Positions 5,729 to 5,778 of a stretch of 5,778 nt of DNA are shown piece after piece; position 1 is the first letter of the stretch; every line of letters begins with the position of its first letter. The stretch lies in assembly GCA_018971405.1 (NCBI GenBank), contig JAGXAX010000102.1:1-5778 (forward strand). The letters run 5' to 3'. The position numbers and the translations under genes are program-made. Below the pieces are notes generated by a model. It did not search any database. It worked only from the letters and a program-made list of their open reading frames with translations, and was not told the origin of the DNA. The stretch comes from Alphaproteobacteria bacterium. Lineage in GTDB: Bacteria > Pseudomonadota > Alphaproteobacteria > Micavibrionales > UBA2020.

Positions 5729-5737
5729 ATTATAGCA
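5729..5737 (-). promoter_or_regulatory. Extended -10 promoter of the tsaD operon
   Basis: Read on the minus strand, TGCTATAAT is a perfect extended -10 (TGn plus TATAAT). Six bases (CGGAAC) separate it from the A of the tsaD ATG at 5722, exactly where transcription would start, so the mRNA may have no leader. A weak -35 match, TTGCGA (four of six), lies at 5754-5759 with a 19-base spacer. Extended -10 promoters need little -35 contact. No other promoter is obvious in the operon. Confidence 0.65.
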
Positions 5738-5748
5738 CAAATTAAACG

Positions 5749-5778
5749 GCCCGTCGCAACTGGCGCGTTGCGACGGGC
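5749..5778 (-). terminator. Strong hairpin upstream of tsaD, terminator candidate
   Basis: GCCCGTCGCAA at 5749-5759 pairs perfectly over 11 bases with TTGCGACGGGC at 5768-5778, leaving an 8-base loop. On the minus strand the stem is followed, after one C and one G, by TTTAATTT, a passable but broken U-tract. This would end transcription of a minus-strand gene lying just right of the window. If that neighbour is instead divergent, the hairpin is not a terminator for it. The right side cannot be seen, so a plus-strand U-tract cannot be judged. Confidence 0.45.

Overview
The window is high-GC bacterial DNA packed almost end to end with coding sequence. I recognise nine protein-coding genes, the first cut by the left edge. 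The only non-coding stretches are about 55 bases at 983-1037 and about 56 bases at 5723-5778. There are no rRNAs, tRNAs, CRISPR arrays or insertion sequences. The base composition and the tsaD, gpsA and EVE genes on one strand suggest an alphaproteobacterium, where gpsA and EVE-domain genes often sit beside tsaD. That placement rests on memory of gene order, not on a search, and is moderate to weak.

Left part (1-1699), accessory in character. A plus-strand Sel1/TPR-like fragment (1-438) runs tail to tail into a minus-strand P-loop NTPase of the AAA_28 type (422-982). A short divergent promoter region follows. From it an AbrB/MazE-type antitoxin (1038-1262) and a Doc/Fic-type toxin (1259-1699) are read rightward as a classic overlapping toxin-antitoxin pair. 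An AT-rich near-perfect palindrome covers their -10 box and is the likely autoregulatory operator.

Right part (1653-5722), a five-gene minus-strand operon. In transcription order it is tsaD (tRNA t6A synthesis), a rhodanese-DUF2892 membrane sulfurtransferase, a persulfide-dioxygenase-like metallo-beta-lactamase-fold protein, gpsA (glycerol-3-phosphate dehydrogenase) and an EVE-domain protein. Every junction overlaps or abuts (8, 4, 4 and 0 bases), so the genes are probably co-transcribed and translationally coupled. The second and third genes look like a sulfide/persulfide detoxification pair placed inside an otherwise housekeeping cluster. An extended -10 promoter lies so close to the tsaD ATG that the mRNA may be leaderless.

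The most unusual details are four. The first coding strand of gpsA carries a 24-base in-frame tandem duplication that repeats the start of its NAD-binding fold. The doc and EVE genes overlap by 47 bases tail to tail. The palindromic operator lies at abrB-doc. The sulfur module sits inside the tsaD-gpsA operon. I see no clearly undescribed system; each protein belongs to a known family.
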